This document shows positions 11,282 through 21,847 of a stretch of DNA of 64,000 nt, in pieces; position 1 is the first letter of the stretch, and each line of letters starts with the position of its first letter. The DNA is taken from assembly GCA_003008705.1 (NCBI GenBank), contig PDUO01000004.1, positions 1,178,001-1,242,000 of the forward strand. The letters are read 5' to 3'. A model generated the notes under the pieces. The model did not search any database and was not told where the DNA came from. It saw nothing but the letters and a program-made list of their open reading frames with translations. The translations under genes and the position numbers were made by a program. This DNA is from Pezicula radicicola. Lineage: Eukaryota > Ascomycota > Leotiomycetes > Helotiales > Dermateaceae.

Positions 11282-12220
11282 ATGAAATTCCTTTCGACCT
11301 CCAAAATTTCGGTATACGCTCTGTCTATACTACCATGTATCTTTCAAATATCAATCAGCAGCCATGTTGAGCGCCGGGACTCATTGCTTAGCAGTTTGCC
11401 ATTGGGGGATTCTGCACTAGTTGTTTTACCATTAGGAGACTCAATCACATTCGGAACAGATTCTACAGATGGAAATGGGTACCGGTTAGACCTGGAAAAC
11501 TTATTGGAACCAGCCAACAATCTACAATACATAGGATCTGTACAAGCAGGATCAATGGCCGATAATTTCAACGAGGGACATCCAGGATTCACCATTACTC
11601 AGATCCAAGCAGAGGCAGCTCAAGATTTTGCGCAGGAACCAAATGTCGTTCTGCTGATGGCAGGAACAAATGACGTTCTTCAAAACTTATCAGTTTCCGA
11701 TGCGCCTTCTCGACTGGGAGATCTTATCGATTTTCTGACTTCCAACTTAAACAACTCTGCAATTCTGGTTGCGACATTAACACCACTCTTCAACGCGGCT
11801 GATGAGGCAGAGCGCGTCACCTACAACGCAGCTATTCCAGGACTCATAGACACCCGAGTCCAAGCAGGAAAACGAGTAATGATGGTGGATATGGAGAATG
11901 TCACAACGGCCGGGATTTCCACATCTGATGGTATTCATCCAAATGATGCAGGATATCAGACGATGGCAGAAGCTTGGTATAATGGCATTATAACAGCCTC
12001 AGCAAAAGGGCTGATCAGTGGGACCACTGTCAATGGTACATTGGGCAATTTCACAGCATTGGCAAATTCTACGATAACAGCATCAAGAACATCGTCGGCT
12101 TCGGCCAGCTCGTCAACAGCTACAGCGAAATCCTTTGCTGTTAATTTATTACGGCCAAGTCCTATGTTCTCGGCATTGACGACACTTATACTTGGCTTTA
12201 TAGCGATTCTTGGTTTTTAG
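11282..12220 (+). CDS. Secreted SGNH/GDSL hydrolase, probable GPI-anchored esterase
   Basis: This is a 312-residue intronless gene. The first ATG in the frame is 11282. The Met begins a signal peptide (about residues 1-27) followed by a basic EHVERR-like segment. SGNH block I is LPLGDSITFG with nucleophile Ser at about 54. Block III is GTND at about 128-131, and block V is DGIHPND with Asp 216 and His 219. This arrangement resembles carbohydrate esterase family 3 and related acetyl esterases. The last 70 residues are Ser/Thr/Ala-rich and end in a hydrophobic segment, a GPI-anchor signal, so the enzyme is likely wall- or membrane-bound outside the cell. Oddly, LPLGDS occurs twice, 10 residues apart; only the second copy has the rest of block I. 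Substrate is inferred, not shown. Confidence 0.85.
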   Translation: MKFLSTSKISVYALSILPCIFQISISSHVERRDSLLSSLPLGDSALVVLPLGDSITFGTDSTDGNGYRLDLENLLEPANNLQYIGSVQAGSMADNFNEGHPGFTITQIQAEAAQDFAQEPNVVLLMAGTNDVLQNLSVSDAPSRLGDLIDFLTSNLNNSAILVATLTPLFNAADEAERVTYNAAIPGLIDTRVQAGKRVMMVDMENVTTAGISTSDGIHPNDAGYQTMAEAWYNGIITASAKGLISGTTVNGTLGNFTALANSTITASRTSSASASSSTATAKSFAVNLLRPSPMFSALTTLILGFIAILGF

Positions 12221-12990
12221 AACGAACCCTTTTTTGCTGCGCATGATTTCAATTGAGCGAGCGAAGGATCTTTTCTTGTTTATTTGAGTTCTAGGCGTTT
12301 TGGGTGGAGTTGGTTTATGACGTACGAAAGGTACAGCGATGATGTAATGTCTCTATTTCGTTGTATATCAATTTTCGAGTTTCTGAAGATATATTCATAG
12401 ATGGAAAAGAAGGAACCTGGGCTTTTGGGAAATTGTCTGGTAGAGAACACAACTTCGGTATTGTACCTGGTGTACTGTACTTCCGTATTCGTACTTGATC
12501 GGGTACTGGATGTAGAAACAATCACAACAATCAGATAAAGATTGATACGCATGCTGATCATGCATTTCGGATAGGGCAACCGACTTACCGTACATGTTAT
12601 CGACCTTTCCGGGCAAGCTTCCCCTTTAAACGCTCTTCATGCAAGTTTTATGACCTTTAATGCACCAGATGTGTGGATGCGTTGCCGTTGCCCTGCATTT
12701 TTGTGGGGGCACCAGGGTGGCTACAAGCAGGGGATTAGAAACTTGATTCAGGGTTTTTAGGGTTTCGGTTTCGGTTTCCGCGTCGCTAAATAAAGGGGTA
12801 TCATCAGTATCTCGCTTAGCCCTCTCTCACTCTCAAAAAAGGGATATATGTCTAAGCGAGGTCAACAAAAAGAGGGAAAGAAAAAGGTCTAAGACTGTAA
12901 AACAATCGGACCTGATAGAATCCCAGGAAGGAACTCACCTGCACCTACCCCCTCTAGAATTTCTGGAGATACGCTACAAGGCAGGGGACC
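12221..12990. other. Intergenic, left flank of an inverted-repeat element
   Basis: No gene is supported; the overlapping minus-strand frames at 12280-12616 are short and featureless. A fungal-type G/T-rich patch (GGTTTCGGTTTCGGTTTCCG) lies near 12762-12781. The segment ends in GACC (12987-12990), the left copy of a possible target duplication. Confidence 0.4.
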
Positions 12991-13111
12991 TGTGCCGACG
13001 AGTTCATGAATCGCTTAATTCATGAATTGGTTGTAGATTTAGTAAAACACAGATTAGCCTTATTAAATCTAGCAGACAGCCTATGACTACAGGGTTTACA
13101 GATGCCTATCG

Positions 13112-13293
13112 TATCCCTTCCCATATATATTATCTAATGCGTGGGCCACAGGGACGTGGATTAAAGTATCGATCAAACAGAGCAGTTCCAGCCAATAAAC
13201 GTCCTGCATCTGCCTCTGAGACGCGTTAAGCGATTGTAGACGAGCAAAGTGTCGAATCCCTGCGCAAATAGACAACATATATGGGAAGGGATA
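13112..13293. repeat. Internal inverted repeat pair, 17-bp arms
   Basis: TATCCCTTCCCATATAT at 13112-13128 is exactly complementary to 13277-13293. The 148-bp spacer includes one minus-strand open frame with no recognisable motif. The pair lies wholly inside the larger inverted-repeat element and may mark an older nested insertion. Confidence 0.7.
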
Positions 13294-13430
13294 GCCTATT
13301 AGGGCGCGCTAAGATTTAGGTAGTCAACTAAAGCTAAAATAATATTTTAAACTTGTCTTATACTACTATCATATTATTAGATCTATCTACTAAAACTATA
13401 GTAGGTATTTATTAATTTATAAATTATATA

Positions 13431-13544
13431 CGAAGGATAGATTTTTTGCACTTGAGCCTGGTCTAAGCGTTTCTTCACCTAAATCAATCCATTTTACAGC
13501 TAAAACGCTCAGACCAGGCTCAAGTGCAAAAAATCTGTTCTTCG
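13431..13544. repeat. Near-perfect 114-bp palindrome inside the element
   Basis: The arms 13431-13472 and about 13502-13544 are inverted copies of each other with few mismatches; the conserved core is GCACTTGAGCCTGGTCT. The loop is about 29 bases. Single-stranded, this would fold as a long hairpin. It looks like a small foldback MITE nested in the element or a structural core of it. Confidence 0.75.
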
Positions 13545-13709
13545 TAGATTATTAGCTTTGTTATTATTTATTATAGAACAGATATAATAGATCCCTTCTT
13601 ACGAGGGAGGAAGGATAAGAGGGGTGTTGTTATTAATTAAGCTCCTAATTCTAGCACCTGCCTCAGCCCCGATTCATGAATTTAAGCGATTCATGAACTC
13701 GTCGGCACA

Positions 13710-15118
13710 GACCCAAATCACCCTCTCAGCGAGAGAGGTGGATTTTCAACTACTTTAGATATGCATGGCCAACTTTGGGGTGCGCTAAACCTTTAGGCCA
13801 TACTGTATATTCATGTTGGTAATGTTTGAATTGCTTATTTGGATATATGTAGACCCTCTGGAGTAAGACTTTGAATTTTCGGTTATTCAGCAGAAGTACG
13901 TACTAAAAATCACATTTCACTAACACCCTTAGCGCTTTCAGTTTCAATCTGCACTTAAAACATTAGCAGTACAAGCAGTCGTGTTGTTAATACATAACGC
14001 CTCTAAGTAGATAACTTACCTGCAGCCCTGATATATTTGGTGTAACCCTGAGGGCATCCGAAATAGAGTGTAAGTTAAGACCCCCTGCCTACAAATTTAT
14101 ATGAAAATCATTCAGCACAATAATTCAGGGAACTCTAAACTCCCAAGGGGCAATTTAACCTTGAAAGTCTAGGGGGAAAAAAGACCCTGGCCTTTTAATG
14201 GAAATACCTCTGTTATGTTACTGTTAGAACAATAAAATCCGACAAAAACACATTCTCTTCTAGAATATAGAGCACCAATCTTAAAAGGGAGTTTCTTTAT
14301 TATCATAGGGGCCTAGAGCCTGCTCTTTAAGTATATATACTTAATTCTCTAAAATATGGCTAAATAGTGCGCTATCTATGCAGATGTGGAAATGGTTTAG
14401 AAAGTGTAAGGGGGTATAGAAAAACAATCGAGACTATTGAATTGTGAACTTAAAGGTAACGTGATAGATATATATCTAAATTTAAATATTTCATGGTGGA
14501 AGGTTATTCAAACATCTGCCAGAAGTTCCCTGGACCAGCTAATTGAAGCCCTCTTTAGAAATCTTGCCTTCCTGTCCTAGTAATGAGTCAAGCAGTATTG
14601 CCAAACCTCAAACATTAGCCACATACCCTCATCCCAAAGCTCTTTTCTATCTCCTAGCGTAACTTTTGTCGTTAACCTTTTAACTTGAGAGGAAGTAAGA
14701 TGCTGTAAGGCTTAGCAATATCAAGGACGCGCGGAATGCAACGTGGTACTCGATGAAGTAAGAAACACTCGGATGGAAAACACACATTTCGATTGCTCAT
14801 TTCCAAGTCTTTTTTACATAGGTACACACTCTCTCCCCGCCTCGAAATAACAAAAACAAAAATCATAAAAACATAACCACATAACACATTCTTGTCTCCT
14901 TTCATCTCACCACATTGCATCACAATATATCATGAACTCATAACATCACACTCATCAACACTCCTACACAGGAATCTCTCAAGGTCCAGTTCCAGGACGG
15001 ACACCAGAAAAAAGTCCACCAACCTTAACAACAGGCGGTATGAACCCACCAAACCCATCTTGTCTCTTCCTGAACAGCCTACTTGGAGCACCAGGATTAG
15101 GACATAGGAGACCTAGAC
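13710..15118. other. AT-rich intergenic, about 1.4 kb
   Basis: No gene recognised. It starts with GACC (13710-13713), the right copy of the possible target duplication, followed by AT-rich low-complexity sequence. The open frames near 14672-15107 are short and featureless. Confidence 0.45.
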
Positions 15119-17265
15119 TTAGACACTTGTATTCATCGCAACAAGTTTGTAGACACTATTGATAAGAAATCCTACTGTTAGCATTGATCTAGTTTGATAA
15201 AGGGGAATACGTACAGTACTACCAGATTCACAATCTAGATCCGAGTCACAAGAATCAAGATCACTACATCTTACACTACCAAGACAGTATCCAACACCAG
15301 CCAGATTAGGCTGGCAAAGACATGAACCGGCGTTACAAGCACTGGCAAGGTCGCAGGGTAGAGGGTTAGAACAGGTTCCTATTAGAGGCGATACAGCGAC
15401 TGGTGAAGCAGTTGGGGCGCTGCTTGAACTGGCTGCAGCTTGAGATGTTGTAGCTGCTGCTGTGGTGCTATTGCTGGAGGGCTCTGAGGTTGATGTTTCT
15501 GAGCTACTACTAAAGGCCGCTGGGACTGAGCTCGAAGATGCTGCCTCTGTAGTCGAGCTGGATGCTGCTGCTGAAGTAATATTTGAAGTGGGAGCAGCTG
15601 TTAGGTCACTAGATGAACTTGCTGCTGCAGTGCTATTTAAGAGTGGTGCTGAACTTGATGCCTCTAAAGTACTGAAAGCTGCGGGTACAGAGCTTGAAGA
15701 TGCTGCCGCTGTAATCGAGCTGGATGCTGCTGCTGAAGTGATATTTGCACTACTAGAGACAGCTGCAGGGAAACTAGATGAGCTTGCTGCTGCTGATGTG
15801 ATATTTGCACTACTGGAGACAGCTGCTGGGAAACTAGATGAGCTTGCTTCTGCAGTGGTATCGGTGAAAGGCGCCGAAGTCGGTGCCGCAGAACTACTAT
15901 AGGCAGCTGGGATCGAGCTTGAAGATGCAGCAGCCGATGAATTGGAGTTAACCGAAGTAAGACTAGAGACGTCGGTTTCTGAACTGCTGCTAGAAGCCGC
16001 TGCAGTCTCCGTCGCATCCAAGGAAATGGAAGTTGCAATTGCAGTGGTATTTATGAGGGGTGTTGGTAGCGTGATTGGTGATGTAGTAGAGGGATCTGAA
16101 CTAGATATAAGAGTCGCGATTGCCGTTGTGCTGCTGGATGGAGAACTGAGGATACAGGAACAAGCTGAGCTGACGTGGAAAATTTGGTCACCATCATTTC
16201 CACATGCAGCTGCGTATCTGTGGTCAGAGACTTGTGGTTAGTTCATTTGTTTTAGATATATTGGGAGTCGCTCGAACGAGTCAGGAGGAATGAGTAATTA
16301 AAAACCAGAAGGTACAAATTTGCTCCTAGAACTTGAGACTTACGTTGGAATAATATCGGTCGATGTTATTGTAGCTGCCAAGAATATGTCACAGAAGTCT
16401 GGCGCCGACACGTCTATTCGCTCGAATTCAAGAAGACAGGCATCTTGTATGCAAACCCCGGTTGGCGTGGTGTATACTTCTGAACTGCTGGCTGAGCTTG
16501 GATCTGCGCTCGTTGTACTAGCTGGTACTTCTGCAGAAGAAGTTTCTGCTGAACTGCTGGCTGAGCTTGGATCTGCGCTCGTTGTACTAGCTGGCACTTC
16601 TGTAGAAGAAGTTTCTGCTGAGCTGCTTGCTGCGATTGAAGAACTTTCCGTAGACGAAGCTGCTCCGGATGATTCAGATGTGGTTATAATACTTGGCGTC
16701 CCAGTTAAACTTATGAAAGAAGCACCTGACGAGGTAGTTACTGCAGAACTGGTCTCGTTGGAAGATATCGGAGGCACGGTACTAACTGAGACCTCTGTCG
16801 ATGTAGGTGTTGGTGCCGTAAATGTGAGACTTCCAAGTCCAGTACCAAATCCAGAACAAGCAGAGACGTAAGAAGCTGTGGTAGTGCAAGCAGCAGTGGC
16901 ATATGCAGGGACGGTCTTGGAAGTACTAGCCGTGCCATTTTCAGGTGCCGATTGAAGAGTTGTATCGATATCTCGCTTTTTAGCATTCGGCCCTTCGGTG
17001 ATTGTAATGGCTGTGGTTATGGTACTAAGAAATTTAGTAATAACCCCTTATGGTAGCTTTATTTTACATACACTGCGGATGGAGTCACCGTAGTGAGTAG
17101 AAAGCTTATGCAGTCCGATTTACGAATAGACCTTGCTGGAGATACTGATAATCCCGTGATGGCATGCCCACAAACGTCATTGGTACCCTTTAATCCTGGG
17201 AGGAAGTGCGCATAGAAGGCACCGTGAACGACTGTTGCAAACGGAAGAAGAGTGAGGGTTCTCAT
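15119..17265 (-). CDS. Secreted Ser/Thr/Ala-rich repetitive surface protein
   Basis: Minus-strand exons are 17265..17072, 17024..16344 and 16217 onward. Intron 1 (47 nt) has GTATGT...TTAG and intron 2 (126 nt) has GTAAGT...CACAG; both keep the frame. The third exon is open to a stop at 15119, but a possible 43-nt intron (15172..15214, GTACGT, GCTAAC, TAG) would give a stop at 15133. The product is about 640 residues. It has a signal peptide (MRTLTLLPFATVVHGA), a Cys-containing N-terminal part, long Ser/Thr/Ala tracts, a central Cys module with CIQDACLLEF and DFCDIF followed by YAAACGNDGDQIFHVSSACSC, and a C-terminal Cys-rich segment (CSNPLPCDLASACNAGSCLCQPN). It has no GPI signal that I can see. 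This layout is typical of fungal wall or adhesin-like proteins with O-glycosylated stalks. Not assigned to a named family. Confidence 0.7.
15721..15840 (-). repeat. 60-bp tandem repeat in the Ser-rich gene
   Basis: Two copies with period 60 bp, followed by a partial third, encode 20-residue Ser/Ala units (PAAVSSSANITSAAASSS type). The period is a multiple of three, so copy number can change without breaking the frame. Confidence 0.85.
16481..16618 (-). repeat. 69-bp tandem repeat in the Ser-rich gene
   Basis: Two nearly identical 69-bp copies (16481-16549 and 16550-16618) encode 23-residue Ser/Thr units containing EVPASTTSADPSSASS. The start of a third copy is visible at 16619. Near identity suggests recent duplication. 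Confidence 0.9.
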
Positions 17266-18198
17266 TTTGATTCAGTAAAAGAGTGAGGTATTCAATTAAC
17301 GACTGTCGATGTGTTGATGAAGATAGAAAGACGAGATTTCGACCAACCTGGACTCTCTTTATATACGTTTATTCTTCAAGAGGCTCAAAAAATCGTGTGG
17401 CCTAGAGGAATTGATCACCGTTGCAAGGAGTTAAGCGATCGTCATCGACCTTGCAAGGGGCTGTTTTCCGAAACGAAGATATATCGATTTACGCGAGGGA
17501 CGCACGTGTAACTTTCAAATCGTTGGCTGAATTTGAGGTGAAGATATCATCAGTCCCGAAGTCCCAGCCACACATTCCTTGAGACTTCTGAAACCTGATT
17601 CTACACACGGGAAAGGGCATCATCGATAGCTCTGCGTGGAGATCCCGCGTTCCTAGGAGAGGAATAAGTAGTTACAATATCTTCGAAGGGCGATATGGAT
17701 AGCATCACTTCAGCCCAAAGTCTTCCCATGACAGTTCAAAACGTGAAGTGGCTGTAGCTAAGAATATCTGTTTTTCGAGATGGTAGTGTTGTGAATATAT
17801 TCCTGCTAAACTGAAGACACTGAGCGGGGATTGGAGGCCATACGAGCTTTTGTCGCTGAGAAAGCTTATGTCGAGCTCCTTTTCAAGAGAAAATCGACCT
17901 CGTATTCTGATCCAATACAATGCTTCTGTCTCCATGACGTCCTATCCTTCGCTCTGATGAGTGATATCAATATAATAACCGTTCAGCCGTGAGATATCCA
18001 CATAGTTCTAATAACTCAAAAAATTTCGAGCAGGGCATCTTTTCAATAAGAAGGGGGTCAAGTATTTGCCTCCTTTGCATCAATACACTTGAGATTAGAT
18101 CATGAAGTAAGCCCCCTCACTGCAGTTGTTACGCAGGGCATATGCAACGTGGTGTGCAAATGGATTCTAGACCGAACTTACTTTATGCCTTCCCCCGC
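17266..18198. other. Intergenic, 0.9 kb
   Basis: Upstream of the Ser-rich gene and downstream of the LamB/YcsF gene. No gene recognised. The frames at 17311-17511 and 17705-17935 lack any coding signature. Confidence 0.45.
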
Positions 18199-19185
18199 TT
18201 ACAACAGAGAAAGCTTCTTGATCTCAGTATCACCAGACCTCAACTTCTCGATAGTCTTCCTGACCGCAATTGCCGCATCAACACACCCTAAAAACAATCG
18301 CGATTAGGTATCTATTTGAATTCATTCTTGAACATTAACTTACCAGGAAGGTCGCTATGTACACAGAAGGATAACTCTCCTTCTCCTGTGTTCAACTTGA
18401 CGGTGGTTCCCTTGTAAGATACCACTGAATCCTCAATAACAGCTCGTACAATTCTTTCAGGAATGTGCTTCACGGAAACTCTCTTTGTGAATCTGGAGTA
18501 TAGTCAGTTTTTAAGCTTATCGTGAAACATACCTTGCAGTAGTCTAGTCGATGACCTCACCTCAAAGGGATAATATTTCCGCCACAATCGTATTGCTGGT
18601 CGGGTAGGAACTCAGCGATAAATGGTACACCCATCTCTTTCGCAACAACCTCTTGTAGTGTTCCTCTCATACCAATAACTGGAACTCCATACAGCTTGTT
18701 GACTTCCATCACAGCTTCACATAGAGCTCTGTCCTTGAGCACCATAAGGAATAGCGCACCATGCGGTTTAATATGATTAAGTTCCATCCCTTCAGCTTTG
18801 AGGATTCCAACTAGAGCCCCTACTTGATACAACACTGAAGCATATAAATCATCGGGGCTGATGTCCACAACTCTTCGTCCGAACCCTTGCAGGTCAGGTA
18901 ATCCTGGATGAGCTCCAACCGGAATGTTGTGCTTTTTGGCTAAACGTACTGTTTTCACCATGATCGATGGGTCGCCACCGTGGAAACCACACGCTACATT
19001 TGCTACGTCTATGAGTGGCATGAGTTCTTCGTCGGGTCCCTTGCGTTTCATTCGTTAGTAAGTTAGCAACTCTTGATGCTGCTCAATTTGCTAATACTTA
19101 CCATCTTCCAGTTACCATATCCCTCGCCGAGATCACAGTTTATGAACAGCTTTCTATCGCTTGGTTTGCTAGGTAAGACCGCCAT
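18199..19185 (-). CDS. LamB/YcsF family protein (5-oxoprolinase subunit A-like)
   Basis: Four exons (19185..19102, 19039..18561, 18492..18344, 18287..18199) give 266 residues, the normal family length. The introns are 62, 68 and 56 nt. The splice at 19102/19039 joins INCDLGEGYGNWKM to GPDEELMPLIDVANVACGFHGGDP, exactly the family signature. Further conserved pieces are GAHPGLPDLQGFGRR, HIKPHGALF and the C-terminal CVHSDLPGCVDAA. In bacteria the YcsF/PxpA protein is a subunit of ATP-dependent 5-oxoprolinase; in Aspergillus nidulans the related lam genes serve 2-pyrrolidinone use. Here it is divergent from a Dal5-type transporter gene, which supports a catabolic role for a lactam or oxoproline. 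No PxpB/PxpC-like partner lies in the window. Confidence 0.9.
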
Positions 19186-19840
19186 GTTGATAACTCCAAG
19201 TGGGTAGGGGTTAGGTTTCCTAAGTAAGTTCAATTTTTTAGATATTTCGGCGCCAGCTTGACTTTACACAGGATATACAGGAGTGAGTGGCTGACTCTTT
19301 GAAATCAACTATATTGTCAACACTTGTCTGAATAGTAATTGGCTTAAACATTACTTTCGACACAGAATATCACGATTCAAAAGTGGGTCGCTTATACAAT
19401 ACTTCGGAAATCCGTTATATCTCTTCACACATCAGAAGTTACGAACCTCTTCCAAGATCCAGAGCGTCCAGATCATCTACGAATCCCCAACAAATATGCA
19501 AACAACGAAAAGGTTTTCCGAATAATAAATTAGAGCGTTCGTAAGAGGACCCATCGGAATAAGGCGTGATCGAACCCCATTTATTCGGTTGGTTCCTGAC
19601 AGCTTTGCCGTGACCGCTTATCATCCGAAAATGGGATCTTTCGACTCAAGGTTGTCTTTAGAAGGTCAGTGCATCACAAAGGTGGGCGTGATTATCTTTA
19701 AGTAAAATGATGGAATTTTCTGGTTGTGTCGTCCTGCATGTCGCAGAGACTGCTTTTGGAGGTGCAGATTCGATTTTGACATTAGACCCAATTATCTGGC
19801 TTGTTTTAAGGTAACTCACTTGATTTGAGTAACTCAAGTC
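19186..19840. promoter_or_regulatory. Shared divergent promoter region
   Basis: These 655 bases separate the start codons of the LamB/YcsF gene (minus) and the transporter gene (plus), so both promoters must lie here. Just before the transporter ATG, at 19812-19839, is an imperfect palindrome built from ACTCACTTGA and TGAGTAACTCAAGT. I cannot assign a regulator. Confidence 0.5.
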
Positions 19841-21847
19841 ATGGATACTGTGACAGACCAAAAGCTCTCGGAGGTCAACGCTCATCAATATGAGGATGTC
19901 ATCACTGCAAAGCAGAATAAGAGGCTTTTGCTGAAGACGGATTTGGTCGTCTTGCCTCTTATTACAATTACTACCTCACTTGCATTTTTAGATAAGGTAA
20001 ACTCCCAACGTCAATGAGTTGAATACTTTAACTGACAGAACCTAGAATGCTTTGTCATTTGCTGCAGTATGGGGTCTCAAGACGGATACTCATCTCGTGG
20101 GCCAGCAATACAGCTGGCTAGGCTCAATCTTCTACTTTGGATATCTGTTTATGGAATTTCCCACAATGTGGCTCCTTACTAAGGTAAGGACATTCTCTGA
20201 ACTGTATTTTCCTTTGAGGCATGTCTCTCGAAGTTAAGACATGCGCCAAAGCTCATGATCATATCTTACACTCTTAAATCCATCTGAAAAGAGCACTACT
20301 AATACTTAAAACGTCCAGGTTCCAATCGGAAAGTATGTAGGCATTTGTTTGTTCTTCTGGGGCGGCTGTTTGTGCTGTATGGCAGCTTGCCGTAATTTCG
20401 CTTCCTTAGCGGTTGTGAGATTCTTTTTAGGATGCTTGGAGGCTGGGATGCTGCTTCTATGATAATTATGAATTCGACTTGGTACCGGAGAGAAGAACAA
20501 CCACTTAGAACTGCCTTGTGGTATAACACTTTTGCTGGCGTAAGTGAAATATGACCCTGAATTGCATCTTGTAAACGTGACTAACTCGACATAGATCTTT
20601 GGTGCTATCTTGAGTTATGCCATTGGCAAGATATCTGGGTCTCTAGCAACTTGGAAGGTAAATAAGATGTTTGTTACCGCGAACGTAAAGGCTGACTTTT
20701 CAAGTACATCTTCCTAATTTATGGATCGGTGACAATGGCTTTTGGGATCCTTGTGTTCTTCGCACTTCCCGACGCGCCAGCCAAGGCTTGGTTCTTCTCT
20801 GCTGAAGAAAGGAGCCTTGCTGTCATTCGAACGGCTGAGAATCAAACTGGAATCGAAAATCATCATGTAAGATCTGTTCTCAACTTCATAGAGAGAAATT
20901 ATATTGACTGCTATGATAGACTTGGAAACCAAGCCAGATTCTAGAGGCATTGAAAGACCCCAAGTATTGGTGTTGTGCTATCTTCACAATCGCCCAATCT
21001 ATCACTAATGCTGGTATAACTAACGTAAGCCATCATGTTTAAAACTATTTTGAAACACTGTACTAATTTTCTTCGATAGTTTAACCCTCTAATCATTTCT
21101 GGCTATGGGTTTTCTCAGTCGAAGACCACGCTTATGGCGACACCTCAGGCAGCTGTTGCCATTGTAGCTCAAGTCTCCATCACGACAATCACCTACTTCA
21201 TCCCAAACACCCGTTGCATTTTCTGGACTTTAGGCACGCTCCCAGCTTTGGCTGGCGCCTGCATGATCCATCGTGAGTTGATATTTTGCACCAACTATGA
21301 ACGCTTGACTGATCTTCTCAAAGTGCTTCACATAGAGAAGGCTAGAGTAGCTTCGCTCGCTGGAGTGTATTTAATGGGTTTCTATAACGTCGCTTGGGTG
21401 CTCATGGTTAGTCTGAGTTCCTCGAATACTGCTGGTATGACAAAGAAAAGTTTCGTATCTGTGTCAATAGCCGTCTTCTATGGTAAGAATACCTTCTCTC
21501 TCAATTTGACTGCCACGTCTGATTCGTGCTTAGCTACTGGAAATATCGTTGGACCACAGTTTTTCCGAAACTCGCAATCGCCTCATTACCCACTGGGGAT
21601 CAGTGCAATGCTGTGTTGTTTCGGTATCATGTGTGCTACTGGCATCATTTACTGGTTCGTTGGCCATTTCTTGCCTTGAGAAATGCAATTAAGCTAATAA
21701 GACAAAAGGGTTCTGTGCTTCACAGAGAACAAAAGACGAGATACGAAATATGGGCAGCCAGAGGTCGAGCCAGCAATTACAGGACTCCAGATTGATGCAG
21801 AGGATCAAACGGATGGCGAAAACAAGTCTTTCCGATATGTATACTAA
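19841..21847 (+). pseudogene. Dal5-type MFS anion:cation symporter, single frameshift
   Basis: Ten exons can be placed: 19841..19996, 20046..20183, 20319..20539, 20595..20657, 20705..20866, 20920..21024, 21080..21272, 21324..21482, 21534..21654, 21709..21847. The product (about 485 residues) is a 12-TM allantoate-permease-like transporter; clear pieces are NALSFAAVWGL, SWLGSIFYFGYL, TWYRREEQPLRTALWY, LAGVYLMGFYN and the ENKRRD tail ending FRYVY. All exons agree in frame except exon 3, which has 221 bases where 222 are needed. Near 20448-20461 the frame reads AGMLLL then stop, while the other frame continues as ASMIIMNSTW. One base is missing. Everything else is intact, so the lesion is recent or a sequencing error. 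Dal5-family substrates are small acids such as allantoate, ureidosuccinate or vitamins. Confidence 0.8.

Larger units (their letters stand above)
12991..13709. mobile_element. 719-bp terminal-inverted-repeat element, non-autonomous
   Basis: The ends are inverted repeats of about 38 bp: the left end reads TGTGCCGACGAGTTCATGAA and onward to about 13028, and the right end (about 13671-13709) is its complement with one indel. GACC precedes the left end and follows the right end, a possible 4-bp target duplication. The inside is AT-rich, has no transposase-like frame and contains two more inverted-repeat pairs (separate entries). It is therefore best read as a non-autonomous DNA element or MITE-like insertion, superfamily unknown. 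Confidence 0.7.

Noticed and set aside
13096..13278. 60-codon minus-strand frame inside the inverted-repeat element, considered as a transposase remnant
   Set aside because: No DDE-type motif or helix-turn-helix pattern, and too short to support.
15462..16871. Long plus-strand open frames (146, 99 and 183 codons) opposite the Ser-rich gene
   Set aside because: They are antisense shadows: Ser/Ala codons read backwards give Leu/Ala/Glu runs. The minus strand has the signal peptide, matching introns and Cys modules.
20184..20318. Possibility that the transporter frameshift is an artefact of a misplaced intron
   Set aside because: No GT-AG pair within exon 3 removes the shift while keeping both conserved flanks; the exon is one base short as a whole.
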